A stretch of DNA of 64,000 nucleotides, from assembly GCA_003586115.2 (NCBI GenBank), contig QVOM02000042.1, positions 76,675,636-76,739,635 of the forward strand. Direction: 5' to 3'. Positions 42,461 to 55,480 of the stretch are shown here, one piece after another (the stretch's first letter is position 1; each line of letters starts with the position of its first letter). Below the pieces are notes generated by a model. It ran no database searches. It was not told the DNA's origin and saw nothing but the letters and a program-made list of their open reading frames with translations. Source of the stretch: Salvator merianae (lineage: Eukaryota > Chordata > Lepidosauria > Squamata > Teiidae). The position numbers were made by a program, and so were the translations under genes.

Positions 42461-42699
42461 GGAAAGGCATACTATAGGATGCCTAAACACCAGCCCATTA
42501 CAAAGCATGTGCTGCTGTTCTAAATATTTTGGGACAGCATTTTGTATACCCCTAAATCCTAGTCATTTATCAAAGGCTACAAATACAGTAAATTAGGATA
42601 GCAGAAACAAGAGATAACACCTCCTTTCTCATCCAGGACTCTACTCTGAGATGTGTGAAGACCAGGAGAATCTTCCTATTCATAGCTGGAACACCTTCC

Positions 42700-43225
42700 T
42701 TATGAAATCAGGCTGCAACGCCTTGGCCTCTTCAGCCTTGAGAAGCAGCATTTAAGAGGAGACCTAACTGAAGTACATAAAATCATGCACGGTATGGATA
42801 AGGTGGACAGAGAGAAGCTATTTTCTCTATCACACAACACTAGGACCAGGCGGCAGTCTATGAAGCTGATGAGTAGGAGAGTTAGGACCGACAAGGGGAA
42901 GTATTTTTTCACCCAGAGGGTCATCGGTCTATGAGGTAGTGACAGCAATCAGCCTAGATAGCTTTAAGAAAGGACTGGACAGATTAATGGAGGTCAGGTG
43001 TATCAATGGCTACTAGAATGGATGGCTAGGTACTGCCTCCACGTTGGAAAGACAGACAGGATGCCCATAAAACCTTTTGTGGGAAGTCAAGAGCAGGTGA
43101 AGGTTTTGCATTTTATTCTGTTTGAGAATGCCCAGAAGCAATTGATGGGCCACTGTGTGAAACAGAATGCTAGATTAGATGGGCTGTGACTTGATCCAGC
43201 AAGGGTCCTCTTATGTTCTGGAGAG
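42700..43225 (+). mobile_element. CR1-like LINE, ORF2 C-terminus and 3' end
   Basis: Plus-strand frames read RRLRGDLTEVHKIMHGMDKV-like near 42750, then REKLFSLSHNTRTRR and RRVRTDKGKYFFTQRVI near 42880, matching the conserved C-terminal part of CR1-like reverse transcriptases in sauropsids. The 3' part (ATTAGATGGGCTGTGACTTG then TCCAGCAAGGGTCC) ends in TCTTATGTTCT. Frame breaks show it is dead. Confidence 0.75.
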
Positions 43226-43504
43226 GACGGGTTTACTAGTCAAAGAGTAAGTAAACATCGCTGCCACTACTGAACCGCTTCTGAGTAGACACAATTAGAA
43301 TTCCACTGAAAAACATTTTTTTTTATCTCAACATTTTAGCAGGTTTTACAATTGATTCTAGAGTTATTTATTAGTTTGGTCTTAAAACCATATTCTGCTC
43401 TTGGAATTTTGTTATTACAATAAAGTAAACAAAAATAAACTTGGTTAATAATAAAACATGACTCATGACATCCGATTTTCTATGGAAAGTTAAATGTTGC
43501 CTAC

Positions 43505-43651
43505 CAAAGAACCAATGGCTTGATCCTCCAAACAATCCTTAACAGAAGGATGAATTCTGGACATATGGCAATCAAAGTTTGGAGTTGGATCCAAAGCAAC
43601 CATCTTTTTGCCCTTAGGAGGTTGAATTTTTTTTACTTTTCCTAAGAGAAC
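43505..43651 (-). CDS. TEX15: TEX15 exon, TASOR-like module (residues 172-220)
   Basis: The exon is 147 nt and 49 codons, phase 0 at both ends. It encodes VLLGKVKKIQPPKGKKMVAL then DPTPNFDCHMSRIHPSV. GKVK followed by LDP(T/S)P-(F/Y)DCH is a hallmark of the TASOR-family domain. Acceptor TGCATAG and donor GTAGGC are on the minus strand. Confidence 0.9.
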
Positions 43652-44089
43652 CTATGCAGATCAAACAAAAGAATGCATTATCATATATAAGTGTTTAATT
43701 TTGTTCATTATGCAAATTTTACAATCTTTTATTATACATTAATATAATAATGCATTTGATAACTGTTCACAACTTACTAACTTTTAATTATTTTATCTAC
43801 GTAAGAAGTTTTTCAGTTGAATTTGTTAAAAATTAAGACTTTCATTACTTTCCTTGGAACTTTCTCATATTTTGTTAGGAAGCACACCTTACTATTTGAA
43901 AAACAATTTCTTAAGTAATGGACTAAGATCTCACTCCAGACACAATAATGTAATATGAACAATTTGTAAAGATGCTGCATATTTGCCTTTTTTAAGTAAG
44001 TACTGTCCAAATTAGTCAGATTTACTTCTGAGCTGGCTTGTATAGGATTCTGTTACACATCAGAAAATCTATTACCAGTAACATATTCA

Positions 44090-46640
44090 TTTGTATGTTT
44101 ATCCCATCCTGTGCTCAAAAGTCTCAGGGCAGACTACAGTTATAAAAACAAATTAAAAAAAAAACATTAAAAACAATAGCAATTGCATATTGATGACACC
44201 TCACTCAAGGTAAGACCAACCCCTGAGGAACCCTGCAGGTGAGTTTCCAGGATGTTGAGCAAGAATCACCCACAACCATTCTTTGACACTGGCCTTGGAA
44301 ATAGAAGCAGAACTATTGCAACGTGGTGCCTCCAACTCCAAAACTCTGTCACCTTTCCAGAAGGAAACAATGGTCAATAGTACCGAAAACCACTGAAACA
44401 TCCAGGACAAGCAAGATTGTTATACTCTCCATCTTTTGTCTGAAGAAGGCCATCAACCAAGGTGGTTTCAGTGTCATAACCAGGTCTAAGCCAGATTGAA
44501 ATGAGTCTAGTTAATCAGCTTCTTCCAATCATGCCTACTGTTGAACAGTCACAACCCTCTCCAATGCCCAAAAAGGATTTTTTTGCCATCAGGCAATAGT
44601 TCTTTTGACCTTCTGGACCCAGGGAAGACCTCTTAAGGAGGGGGTGCACTTCTGCCTCTTTAAGAGTCACTGTATCTCTCAAAGAGGCATTCACACCTTC
44701 CTGGACCTATCCGGTCATATTCTGCCAGCTAGCTTTTATCAGCCAAGAAGGGCAAGGCTCCAGAGGGCATGTAATTGGCCAGACCCTAGCAAGCAACATG
44801 TCCACATCATCAGATCTCAATAATTGAAACTGATTAAAAATAACTAGACCAGATGGTCCTCTGGACACTTCCTCTCAATTACTCCCAACTGTGGCATCCA
44901 ATTCCTTGCCAAGCTGAGCAACTTTGCCCTCAACATATCTTGAAAATTTGTCACAGCAGTTGTTACATGATACAACCCTTGCCCCCTCAGACCTGATCTT
45001 ATGAGGCCATCCACCACTCAAAAATGTTCTGTTGGATAGCTACTTGAGGACACAATGGTGGCAGCGAAATAAGTCCTTTTCACCACCATCATAGTCACAT
45101 GTTAAGCACAATAATGTGCACTAACTCGTGATTGGTAAGACTCACAGCAGGACTTACACCATCTGAACTCTAACCATTGACTTTCCTGCTTCATCATCTG
45201 TAGTTTCATGAAATACCAAGGTTCTCTACGGGCTCCACAGATACATCAAAGGTGCTTGGGAACATTCATGTCAATGGACTTGCTCATCTCACAATTCCAG
45301 AGAGAGACCAAAGCCTTGGCAGGAGCACCATCCATACCAACCAGAAAACTCTCAGAGCATTCAAGAATCACTCAGATTCCATAAATCTCTGAGGGCAGAC
45401 CATCTCAATAGGCCCCCCGCCCTTGCAGAGGGAAGCTGCCCCTGCAAGTCCAAATCTTACCAAAGAATGATCTGTCCATAACTATGGGCTTACCACCAGC
45501 TCTATCAACAGATTCACACCAATCCTCTCTGTGGAAAAGACTAAATCAAGGATATGTCTCGCTACATGAGTAGGGACAGTTACATACTGAGACAATGCCA
45601 TGACTGACATGGAGGCTGTGAAGAGTGGAGCTGGTCCACTGAGGATAGTCTCTGCATGGATGTTAAAATCCCTGACACAGCGGGTGTTTTCGCACTTACC
45701 AGAGGAGAACGTACTAATTAGCAGGCTTCAGGCTGGTGAAGATGGAGTCCGTTGAGTGCTATATGCACTTGCCAGCCAGAGAAACGACTCCAAGCTGACC
45801 AGCAGAGGGAGCAGTGTGGATGGGAATCCGCTAGGCAGGAAGTGAGGTAACAAATCATAGAGGCATGGATGCGAAGACAAAGCTAGTAATCCGAACCACA
45901 GAGCTCTGCTTCGAAGCTAGAGCAGCTCCTTTCGGAGCTGTCTTTGAAATGGCAGCCAGGGCGCGAAGCCCAAAGGGCAAACCAGTTGTGAAGCAGCAGA
46001 CCGTGCCTGCACAGCCGCGCCAGCCCCTCCCTGCTGCCATTTCGAGCCAGGAAGCAGTGCGAAAGCAACTTCCCCAACCTGTGCTTGATCTTGCAGGTCA
46101 GAATCAAGACAGCAAATTACTTGTCTAGCCTTCCCCAGCTTCAGGTATGTATCAGGTAAGCCTCAGTGAGAATCAGGAAGTGCAAATCCTCCGTTCTAGC
46201 AAGTGGCCAGGAACGTTCTGCTTCGGAAGTGCGAACAGGCCCACTGTGGCAGGGGCTTCCAACACGACACTTGAGACCACGTTAGCCAGGGAGGTTGCTG
46301 GGCAGCAGGGTGGGCGGTACACCAACAATATCCCTATTCTGTCTCTCTGACCAACAGCAGCAAGCTGACAAACCCAGTCGCAAAGTGAATCGGCTGTCTG
46401 GAAAGAGGAATAAAAGTTGTATGGTTTACAGTGACCTCCTTCCCCACTGGTCTAGAACAGAGCTGCACTGAAAAACTTGGGAGACAAAGTTGGGTGAGGC
46501 TGGGTTTACCCAGTTCATCCACCCAGGTCCCAGTAAAGCATGCCAAATCAGCGCTTTCATCCAGAATCAAATCATGAATACGAGCTGTTTTATTCTGAAC
46601 TGACCTGGCATTTAAGAACAGCACTAACTGGACAGTTGAC
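44090..46640 (-). mobile_element. L2-like LINE with endonuclease and RT relics, interrupted by a MITE
   Basis: On the minus strand, 46624-46340 reads LFLNARSVQNKTARIHDLIL and then DESADLACF, matching the start of the AP-endonuclease domain of L2-clade LINEs. After the MITE (45682-46242), 45680-45480 carries the continuing DFNIHAE and ALSQYVTVPTHVARHILDLV motifs, in mixed frames. Near 44470-44200 an LLVLDVS...DH and QGSSGVG region matches the RT palm. The 3' tail is at 44090-44160. Much of the RT is missing or scrambled. Confidence 0.75.
45682..46242. mobile_element. hAT-like MITE, family 1, copy D
   Basis: It starts GGGTGTTTTCGCACTTACC and ends GGAAGTGCGAACAGGCCC. The inner right part (TTCAGGTATGTATCAGGTAA) resembles copy B. 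It splits the endonuclease domain of the L2-like LINE, which makes it the younger insertion. A clean target duplication was not seen. Confidence 0.75.
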
Positions 46641-47604
46641 AGACATCCTCAAGTTCTACCAGTTGGAAGGCAGACCAGAAGGAGTGACAGCTTTAATACA
46701 TCTAACACTGCTACTCTAACTCTTCTGCCTCCCAGCACCATAGCTCCCCTTGCCCATCACTACAGCTATTAGGCTATTCAAGAACGTATTCTCATCCACC
46801 TGGGAAGTAGCAAACTCCCATCTAGGTGAAAACTTCGTAAAATTTGCTTCTGTGCTGCATGGGGGACAAAAAGGTTTACAAAAACAAGACATGTGGGTAG
46901 ATAATATGTATATATAAATGAATTACTGGATCCATATCATCAACTGCTTGCTAGTCAGATTGTGCTATGTGATATACAATACCAATCTATGTACTTCTAT
47001 CTTTATTGCCCTGATATAGCAGCATTACTACTCATTATTTAAATTTCATCATATCATCAGACAGTGTGTAAAGCCATTCATAAATAACATTTTCTAAGCA
47101 GTTTACAAAATAAGCTACGAATCTGTTATTAATACATGAACCAATGATTGTGCATAGCTTCTTAATATCTTAACATCAGCAACCTAATGAAAGGAGAAGA
47201 TAATTTTAGAACAATTTTCACAAACTATCACATGATTCAAATTTCCATTCAGATATTTTAAAAAATCCCATTATTCAGCTTTTGAAATGTCCACTCGCAT
47301 CTCTTTTTCTATCCACTCAGTACTGAGTCAGTGTTAAAAAATAGGCATGGGGGATCATGACTGACAATCCAAACAGTCATACAGTGCACATAGGAGCAGA
47401 TAGAAGGCTTGGTGCAATCTCCTCTGGCATCATGACAAGCCACTGTTTCCTCAGTTCAGCATCATGTATACCAATAAAAAGGGACATGAGTTGGATTCTA
47501 GCTTATCCCTAGAATGGAATAACAGAATATTTGTATAAACATCACAAATTACTATGGCACAGATTGGGCAGCTAATATTTACCATCTCCATGCCAAACAC
47601 TTAC
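46641..47604 (-). other. TEX15: TEX15 intron between the LINE and the exon at 47605
   Basis: AT-rich intron sequence with no exon or repeat that I can name. Confidence 0.45.
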
Positions 47605-47851
47605 CTTGAAAATAATGATATATTCTACTGTATTTAAGTACTTGGATGCATAATTCAAGGCAACATCACCATATCTGAATAAATACACTCCAAGCTGAGG
47701 ATTTCCTAGTTCTTTCATGCTATTCAGCTCTCTCTCAGTGGGATGACCAACATGCAGGCCACTTTGACAAATTTTGGAGACTTGATCTTTTGATACAACT
47801 AAAAAGCTAGAAAGCTCTTTATCTTGCCTTCCTTCTTCTCGCATCTTAGTC
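47605..47851 (-). CDS. TEX15: TEX15 exon, TASOR-like module (residues 89-171)
   Basis: The exon is 247 nt. One base completes an Arg codon and 82 codons follow, ending in phase 0. The translation includes GLHVGHPTERELNSMKELGN and PQLGVYLFRYGDVALNYASK then YIIIFK. The LGNP-GVYL-R--DVALNYAS pattern is the core of the TASOR-like PARP fold. Acceptor TTGCTAG and donor GTAAGT flank it. Confidence 0.93.
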
Positions 47852-50270
47852 CTAGCAATAAAACATAAAACATAATACATGTTTCTGAATTATTTTATAT
47901 ACTGTATTTTCTCTAAATTAACTCTGTTATTTATTTTGCTTCATGGCCCTGGCAGGGTTGTGCAAAACACTGTTCCAAACAATGCAGAACAGTCCTGCAC
48001 CCTGTGAGTGGGATGTAGTGTCCATACACACTAGCTAATTGTTTGGGATGTAATTTCCAGAGATTTAACAATGCAAGAAGAGCGTTCTGGCTGGTAACCT
48101 GACAGGTGAAATAATTCTGGTTTCTGTGGCCGCTACTCTGTGATCTGCCTGTTGTGGTTATTATCATAGTACCATTTTAATGAGCTGTGGCAATCTTTAA
48201 TATTAAAGGAATGGACCATTATCTGGATGTTGGTTGTAATCGCTGTCAATTACCTCCTGAACTGGATGAGTACTCCCAATAACTTGTTGGTCATATCTGG
48301 TTCAGCAAGGGTGATGATCAAAAAAGGTCTTTGGATGGGATGTAAAATCCTTTGTTGCCTCAACTTAACTGGCTATAATGAACACCCAGATGGAAAACAC
48401 TACAGTAATGCCTTATGGAAAGCTCAAGAATTTCTCTACCTTCTTTACACTGTATTTTTGCCTGAATACATTAGCAGTTGCCAGACATAGTACTTGGCAT
48501 GACTGTTGGCCCAAGCAGAATGCCAGCTTAACTGGCCCATTTGGCAAATCCTAAATATGCATTTAGAACTCAGTTGACACATAAAATATTGTCCATTCTA
48601 GGTTCTTTATGACCATATGGGACTCTGAGGTCAAGCAGATGCTGGAATCTTTTGAGTAGCAAATAGGGATCTGCATGACTGCCATTCACTGACTCCCTTG
48701 AAAAGTTTTACACGACTCCCAAGTAGGGAGTCACATCCAAGAGGTGACAGAACTCACCTCTTTCTTGTAGTATGGTTCAGCGCCATTTTAGAACCCCTCC
48801 ATGGGCAGGGCTGCAGCGTGCGTTTGCACACATCATTGTGCATGACCTTATTTCTAGTAGTGTTTTTCATGCTTTCTTCCACATAATTCATTAATTTGTT
48901 TAACTACTTAAGTCACCTGGCTCTCACTTCCTCAGAACATACAGCTCCCTTTTCTACAATACTTCCTTTGCTTTTTTCCTTCTACCTCTATGGTCAACTG
49001 ACTTAAAATTAGCATTTTAGCTGCTTCTAACACTAGATGGTGCTGTTTAACTTTATTTGGTTTTTGTTGATTTTTTGCCACCAGGTGGTAGCATTAGACT
49101 TCCTTACAGCTGGAGAGAAAGAATCAACAAACTGCTTTGTTTCTTTTCCCACTCCAGCTATCTCTCCTTGAAGATAGGATTATATTCCCTCGTTTAATAC
49201 TTTGCTCCTTCCATAGAAGCCAAAAAGGGTTAACTGAGGAAACCACTATTTTCTTTTTGTCTTTAAATTTTCTGGGAAGCCTGTGACTTTAGCTGATACT
49301 GTGGGAGCTCAGCCTTTATAAATGTGATGACGTGATTAGCTGAAAACAAAGAACATCATGGAAATCAGCTTGTCTGTGTTAACTTGAACAGCCAGCTGGA
49401 GACTAGAATCAAAGAAGACAGAATTATTTTAGGTTTAATTTCTTTTCATATCATTCTTCCCATGCTTTATTTTTCTAGCATTCCCCAAAATCTTTTAACT
49501 GTATCAGACTATCTAATTAGGCATCAGCAAGTGTCAAACCATCCAGTCCAGCAGATTTCAATAAGTTTTTTCTTTTCCAAGTAGGCAGTTCCTCACATGT
49601 TAGGTAGAAGCTGACTTGCACAAATTATGATTCGAATGAAAGCAAAACTTCTAGGGGTTTAATATTGCAGGAAGACAATTCTGGCTGGAGGTTTGAAATG
49701 CTACAAATTATTGTTTCTCTAAGTGGATTTGTATCAGTGCAAGCCACACAGCTACACATGGGAAGATTCACTTAAATGGATATAAAAGTTCAGAGGGTAC
49801 ACTAGAAATGAACAGGAGGAGATATACACTGAAGTCTGTTCTTGTCAATTTGGGCAAATCTACCTGCCCTAACCTCCTTCGTAGAACAGTTATAAGGGTA
49901 CAGTGAAAGAAACCTACATCTGCCACTTAAAGCTTCTTGGACAGATGATCTGGTTTTTCTCCTGGTCCATAAATACTGAGAGACACAGGAGCTACAGGTA
50001 TTGCAGTCTGTCTTCACATAGGTAAAGGAAGTGAGAGGCATTTGTAGTTCATATATGGGAAGCCCCACCCTTCTGGCTCCCATTTCTGATAAAGTCTCAT
50101 CCAAGGATACCAGATGGTGTCAGCTCTGGTCAGAAAGGAGACAGAGAACCCGCCCACCCCAGAACTGCAATCACCCAGGAATATCACCTTTAGCCTTCTG
50201 GGGGGGGGGGGGTGATATGCCCCTCAGTACTGCAGACCACAAGAAAAAACATTCACAATAAGTGCCAACC
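47852..50270 (-). other. TEX15: TEX15 intron, left part
   Basis: Two short segments share a sequence (TTTAACAATGCAAGAAG near 48067 and TTTAATATTGCAGGAAG near 49659, each followed by a TTCTGGCTGG core) and may be the same unnamed repeat. A G13 run flanked by ATATCACC and GGTGATAT lies at 50181-50218. No exon found. Confidence 0.4.
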
Positions 50271-50446
50271 AGCCCTTTTTGTGGTCCCGTGCTGAGGACC
50301 ACAGGAACTATGGGATGTGCCAACCCTACTCATTTAACATGTATTGACTCATTTAACACTTCAGTCTATAATGTCTAGAAAAAGTGGAAGGTGTCTTCCA
50401 TGCTGCTTCTCTACAAATATCCCCAATGGATGTGTTCATAGCAAAA

Positions 50447-51200
50447 CTATTCGGGCTGCCATTGATCTGGTAAAGTGCACTGTGACATTAGAAAGGAGGG
50501 TCCTCCCTCGAGATCTACCCACTTGATCCACCCCACTTTTGTTCTAGATGTGGCCCTAAGAGGAAGTGGAGGAAGTGAACAAACAGGGAGGGAGTGTCCA
50601 GCGAGTGTCACAGCTTCTCCAACACCTGAGTCTAGGGCAGAACAATGGGATAGTTTTCTCCTGCTCCCTGTAGAAGGCCAAATCAACACTGGGATAGAAG
50701 GAAGGGTCTCTGTGAAAGGTGACTGAGTCTGAACTGAAGTGACAGACAGATGGACCGATAGCGCTACCAATTCTGAGGCTCTCCTGACTGAGTTAATAAC
50801 TACTAAGGACCCCTTCAGCAACAGGATCCTGAGAGAAACCTCGCTCAGAGGCTCAAAGAGGGATTGCGTGAGGGCTGTCAACACCCAACTAAGCCTCCAG
50901 GAAGGGAAGCTGTGTGTAACAGGTTGACACTTAGCTTTACCCCTTTCAGAAAGGTCCTAATGCATATGCTTGTGAACAGGGATGACTTTCCAGTCTCATT
51001 CAGGATGACAGGGCCCCTGCTTGTTTGTGTATGGTTTTGAAAATGAGGCCTCCTTCTAAACCTTCTTGGAGGAAGAAGACCACCTCCTGTATTGATGACT
51101 GCAGAGAATCTACCCCCTTCCTCCTGCTCCATCTGACAAATGCCTTCCACGTAGAGGCACAGATGCGCCTTGTGGAAGGCCTCCTGACTTCTAGCATGGT
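50447..51200 (-). pseudogene. DIRS tyrosine recombinase relic
   Basis: Overlapping minus-strand frames give the core-binding region (RICASTWKAFVRWSRRKGVD) and the catalytic part. The first catalytic Arg is within SVRRASELVALS near 50785. The tyrosine recombinase replaces the integrase of LTR elements in DIRS elements and joins the circular DNA copy to the genome (established knowledge). The frames are split into at least two pieces, and I could not identify the C-terminal catalytic Tyr. Confidence 0.75.
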
Positions 51201-52249
51201 GTTGAGGGCTGCCTGAGAGAACCCAAGACCTGCTGAGTGGGCCTATTCAATGGCCATAGGGTCAACTGAAGCCTCACCAAGTCTGGATGGCAGATGTCTC
51301 TTTGGTGCAGCAGGTCCTTCTCCAATGGCAGGACTAGGAGCACCTGGGCCCCCTCCCTCCACACCCTCTTTGTCAGCTTGGAGATCAAAGGAGATGGGAG
51401 GAAGGCATGGAGCAGTGCTTGTGACCACGGATGAGTCAGAGCATCCACCCCACTGGTTCTCAGTTCCCTGCTCTATGAGAGGAAAGCATGGACCTTGGCA
51501 TTCTCTGCTGACACACACAGGTCCATCACCAGCCTCCCAAAGCACTTCTGGATATTTTACAAATTCTGGGGGAAAGACTCCACTCTCCAGCCCTAGCCTT
51601 CCCTCTGCTTAGGGAGTTGGCCAGAACATTGTCCATGCCCCTTATTTGAAGATCTGTGATGGATGAGATCTGGGCTGAGCTCACTCGAAGATTTGATAGG
51701 AAGCTCTTGCAAAGGGGAAGAGCGCCCTGTGCCTGTTGATATGTACCTTGGCCATGACATTGTCTGGCAAGACCAAAATCTGAGAGCATCTGACAAGGGG
51801 CAAAAACTCCTAAGAATTTTGCTCTCAGCTCCAGACAGTTGATGCCCTGGTCCATCTCTCTACCCTGCCCCCCCGGCCCTCTGCTGATCCCCCCAACAGT
51901 GGCTTCTTCACACCCAGAGGGATGCATCCAAGGTCACTACACCACTTGCACAAGTTCTAGTAGACACTGTCCTTGTGGCAGATTGGGGAGCTGCATACAC
52001 TATACCAGACTGTGGTAAACCTTGTCTGGAAGGCAGACCTTGACTGAATATCAGAGTTCAAAGGAAAAAAAAAAGTCATTGCAGGAGTCTAAGATGGTGC
52101 CTGGCCAAGGGCACCAAATTTACACAGGAGACCATGAAGCCCAGGAGCCTCTTAAATCCATGGAAGTTCAGATCCTATTGTACTCTGATTACTTCAGCCT
52201 CTTTGGTCAGGCTCACAACTCTATTCTGAACTGGGCAGATGGAACTGAT

Positions 52250-52650
52250 GACAGTGAAGATGTGTGCCCCTAAATGGACTAGCTCCTGTGAAGGGGAAAG
52301 GTGGCTCTTATTATGAACCCCAGCAATGTCAGATGTACAACTGTGCACTGTCTCCTTCTTGTAAGATTAACAAGTCATCCAGGAACAAGAGGATGGCCAG
52401 ACCATGGAGTCTGAGAGGCTCCAAGGCTGCTGCCAGCAGCACAGTGAACACCCTGAGTGTTGATGACAGGCAAAGGAGAGAGCCCTGAACTGAAAATTCT
52501 GTCTGAAGAAGAACAGGGGAAGGAAGCACCTGTGTGCTTCATAGATTGGAACATGTTGATATGAATTTTTCAAATCCACCAATGCAAGGAACTGATGGGG
52601 GGGGGGAGGCTTGTTAGAGGTCAAGGCCCCCCCTGATAGAAGTCAAGGAT
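52250..52650 (-). pseudogene. DIRS reverse transcriptase relic
   Basis: Two minus-strand frames together hold the RT palm: LALVDLKNSYQHVPIYEAHR with the first catalytic Asp, then LSSTLRVFTVLLAAALEPL and LLFLDDLLIL with the paired Asp. A frame change between the parts makes it non-functional. Confidence 0.75.
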
Positions 52651-55480
52651 TCCATCTTGAATCTTCTGTATCTAATGAACTGGTTCAGGAGGTCCAAGAT
52701 CATACATCACTCCCCACTTTCTTGGGCACTAGGAAGAGAACTGACTAGTCTCCCTACCCATGTTCCTCTGGGGGAACCGGTTCTCCCACTTTGGCTTGAA
52801 AGAGAGACACCAAAGCCAGGCACATTGCTTCCAAACTTCCGGGAGAAAAAAAATTGGGGAACTGGAGAGCTGGCGAACTCTAACCACAGACCCTACACTA
52901 CTGTGGCTAGAACCCTGCAATTGGATAACACCACCCACGTAAGGGAGAACCTCTCTAGCCAGGCCCCCATTAGATCCCCAGTTGGGTCAGGAATGAGACT
53001 TAGGAGGTTGGCTGAAGGAACTGGAGGATAAGGTACACCTTGGTCTCTGGTTCCATGAACCTCTGTTCTTATAACCCACCTGCCCCCTGAACTCTGCCCT
53101 CTTGAAGGAGGGCTCCTATGTCCAAAAGTTTCCTTAAACTTAAAACTTTTCCTAAAGAGTTTGCATACCTTGGACTTGGAGGAAAGCATGGCCAGCTCCT
53201 TGTCCTAGGATTCAATCACACCTTGCCAAGAACCTCCTCCCCAAAGAGCATTCCCCCACTAAAAGGTTGGTTCTGATTTGTTATCTGCTTGCCAGTATTT
53301 TAGCCAGCTAGACCTTGTTACCACTGCCAAGTGCACCATGTCAATGGGCATGTTGGCCATGAAGGCTCCATGCTGGACAGTCTGAGGAGTTTAGATTTGA
53401 AGTGTGTGTGTGGGGAGATCATTCTCCAGCAGTTCCGGGGACCACAGGATGGCCACCTGAGGTAGGACTGAAAACATGGCTGAAGCCTTAAAGTTCCAAG
53501 CTGAGGCTTCTGCCCCTTTGTGGGCAAAACCTCCACACACTTGGCCGTGAGTTTCCTGGGTTCATAATCCCTGTCGTCCTCTACTAAGGCTGAGAAACAA
53601 GTGAGGCTATGGGGTAACCCACCAGAGCAACTGCCACTAAGGCCTCTGTGTCATTATCCCAAACACAGAGCTTCCTAAGTATTGCTGAGGTCTTCCCACT
53701 TTTAGCTGGGGCAGTCCACTCCTGAGCCAAGAGCTCCTTCAATTTGGAGGGAAGACCCACACCTTTAGGCTCCTTCTTAAAAAAAGTCCAAAGTTTCTGA
53801 ATAGAGTTCCACTTTCCCTAGGTCCCCACTCCCTTTGCTGAGAGATCCATCTTTTCAAATGCCACCTCAATGAGAGGCACACATTCTTCCAGATTAAAGA
53901 GGCAGGATGAATCGCTGCCAGACTTATCCTCAGAACCACAGTCTGAGCACTCTCTCTCTCTTCCTTCTCTGAATCTAATGCATCTTCCTCCAGATCTCTG
54001 AAGAAGGGAAGAGCTAAGGAAAGAGCTAAGGCTTCCTCTAACTCCAGATCCATAGGTTCAGGAGAGACCTCTTTATGTCTCTTTATTTGAGAGCTCCCCC
54101 AGCCCCCTGTCAAGAATTGACTACAAGCCTCTAGCATATGCACCAGATTTCTTCTGAGGGCTTCTTGTACCTGAGATGCTACTAGCTGCCATAGCTAGGT
54201 CTCCAGCTCTGCCTGCTTCTGCGTGACCAACGGAGCCACCATTGGAACAGTAGATACCTGAAGACTGGGCAATTGTCTGGGACATGCTAGACTCCAGATT
54301 AGTTGCAGAAATGGAAGACAGAACATTAGAGGAGGGCACCCCCTCCTATGAGGGAGAGGCCCCAGATCCAGACTGTGACAAAAGAAAAGAGGCTACTAAA
54401 GAGGCCAGAGCTTTAATTTATTCACACCCCAAATCATCAGCTTGCCTGAGCAAGCAGCCGTTCTCTTCAAAGATACACTGTGCTTCTGCTTTCTGGCCCC
54501 TGAGACCAGGCACCTCCTCCTGTTTGGTTTCTCCAAGCTCCTGTGCACTTTTTGCAGCAAACACTCTGGGCTGGGGTTTGTTGTCACTCTGTACTGCTTG
54601 ACTGGATGTAGGCCTCTGCTCTGCCCTTCCAGGTAGCAGGGCTTGTGACTGCCTCCACTTCTCTTGGGGTTCTGTCATTCCAAGGGTCACTCGCTGGCCA
54701 TTCCAAGAGTCACTTGCTGGCCATTTAAAAACAGAGGGCAAAAACCTTTCCTGGATGCCTTCCCTGACACCCTGCTCCATGCTGCCACTGGCTACAGCTT
54801 AAAATTAAGCTGGCTGGGCCAGGTGAATTCCCAAGATTCCTGCTTCAGCAGAAGAAAAGCTGGCCTCTTTCTGGCCATGGAGCTGTTGAATATTGTTGTT
54901 GCCATCTTCTGCAGCTGAAAAAACATAGAAGTGAGGTCCCAGGCATGTGGAGCCCTCGTCAAGTCTGTGCCAAGGAGCCACTGCTACAATGACAGCACTG
55001 TGAGAAGGCAAGTAGGGAAATCAATGATCTTTTTTGGCACTTTCTGCTGGTTGGTCCAGAAAAGAAGGGCTTTTCTATCCTGTTACCTTGGTAAGGAACC
55101 TTACTACTGCTAATTTGGCACCTAAACAGCTGCTACAGCTCCAAAAGGGGTGCGTAACTAATGAATCTACACTGTTCTTTGCCCTACCACCACACAGGCA
55201 GTGGCAAAAACAAGGAATTTTTTTCAAAATGACCAGCACAATAAAAAGAGCAAATTTTGCCTCTTTTACAACTTCCTGCAGTTGTGATGAAGGCAGAGAA
55301 AGAACTGGGGTCTAGGAGGGGAGGGACTTCCTCTATACACACTACAGCTCTCCTACTTCCTCTGCCTATGTGAAGACACACTGCAAAACCCATAGTTCCT
55401 GTGGCCCTAAGCACAGGACCACAAGAAAGCAAAATACAGTACATTTTTTTTTTAAAAGTCTTCAAATAAAAATGATTTAC

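Larger units (their letters stand above)
50271..55425 (-). mobile_element. DIRS-type tyrosine-recombinase retrotransposon, decayed
   Basis: Inverted terminal repeats lie at 50281-50314 (GTGGTCCCGTGCTGAGGACC then ACAGGAACTATGGG) and 55389-55422, about 90% matching over 34 bp, and may extend outward. Between them minus-strand relics follow the DIRS order. A gag-like charged frame is at about 53740-54600. RT is at 52250-52650, with VDLKNSYQHVPI and a FLDD catalytic box at 52374-52385. RNase H-like sequence at 51530-51930 carries NCLELRA and NVLANSLSRGK-AGEWSL. A linker with LLHAFLPSPLI is near 51400. A tyrosine recombinase lies at 50450-51200, with WKAFVRW and PFEPLSEVSLRI then SVRRASEL. Stops and frame changes inactivate it. 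It sits in a TEX15 intron in the same orientation as the gene. Confidence 0.85.

Noticed and set aside
51250..51612. 120-codon plus-strand frame
   Set aside because: It is antisense to the DIRS RNase H and linker relic.
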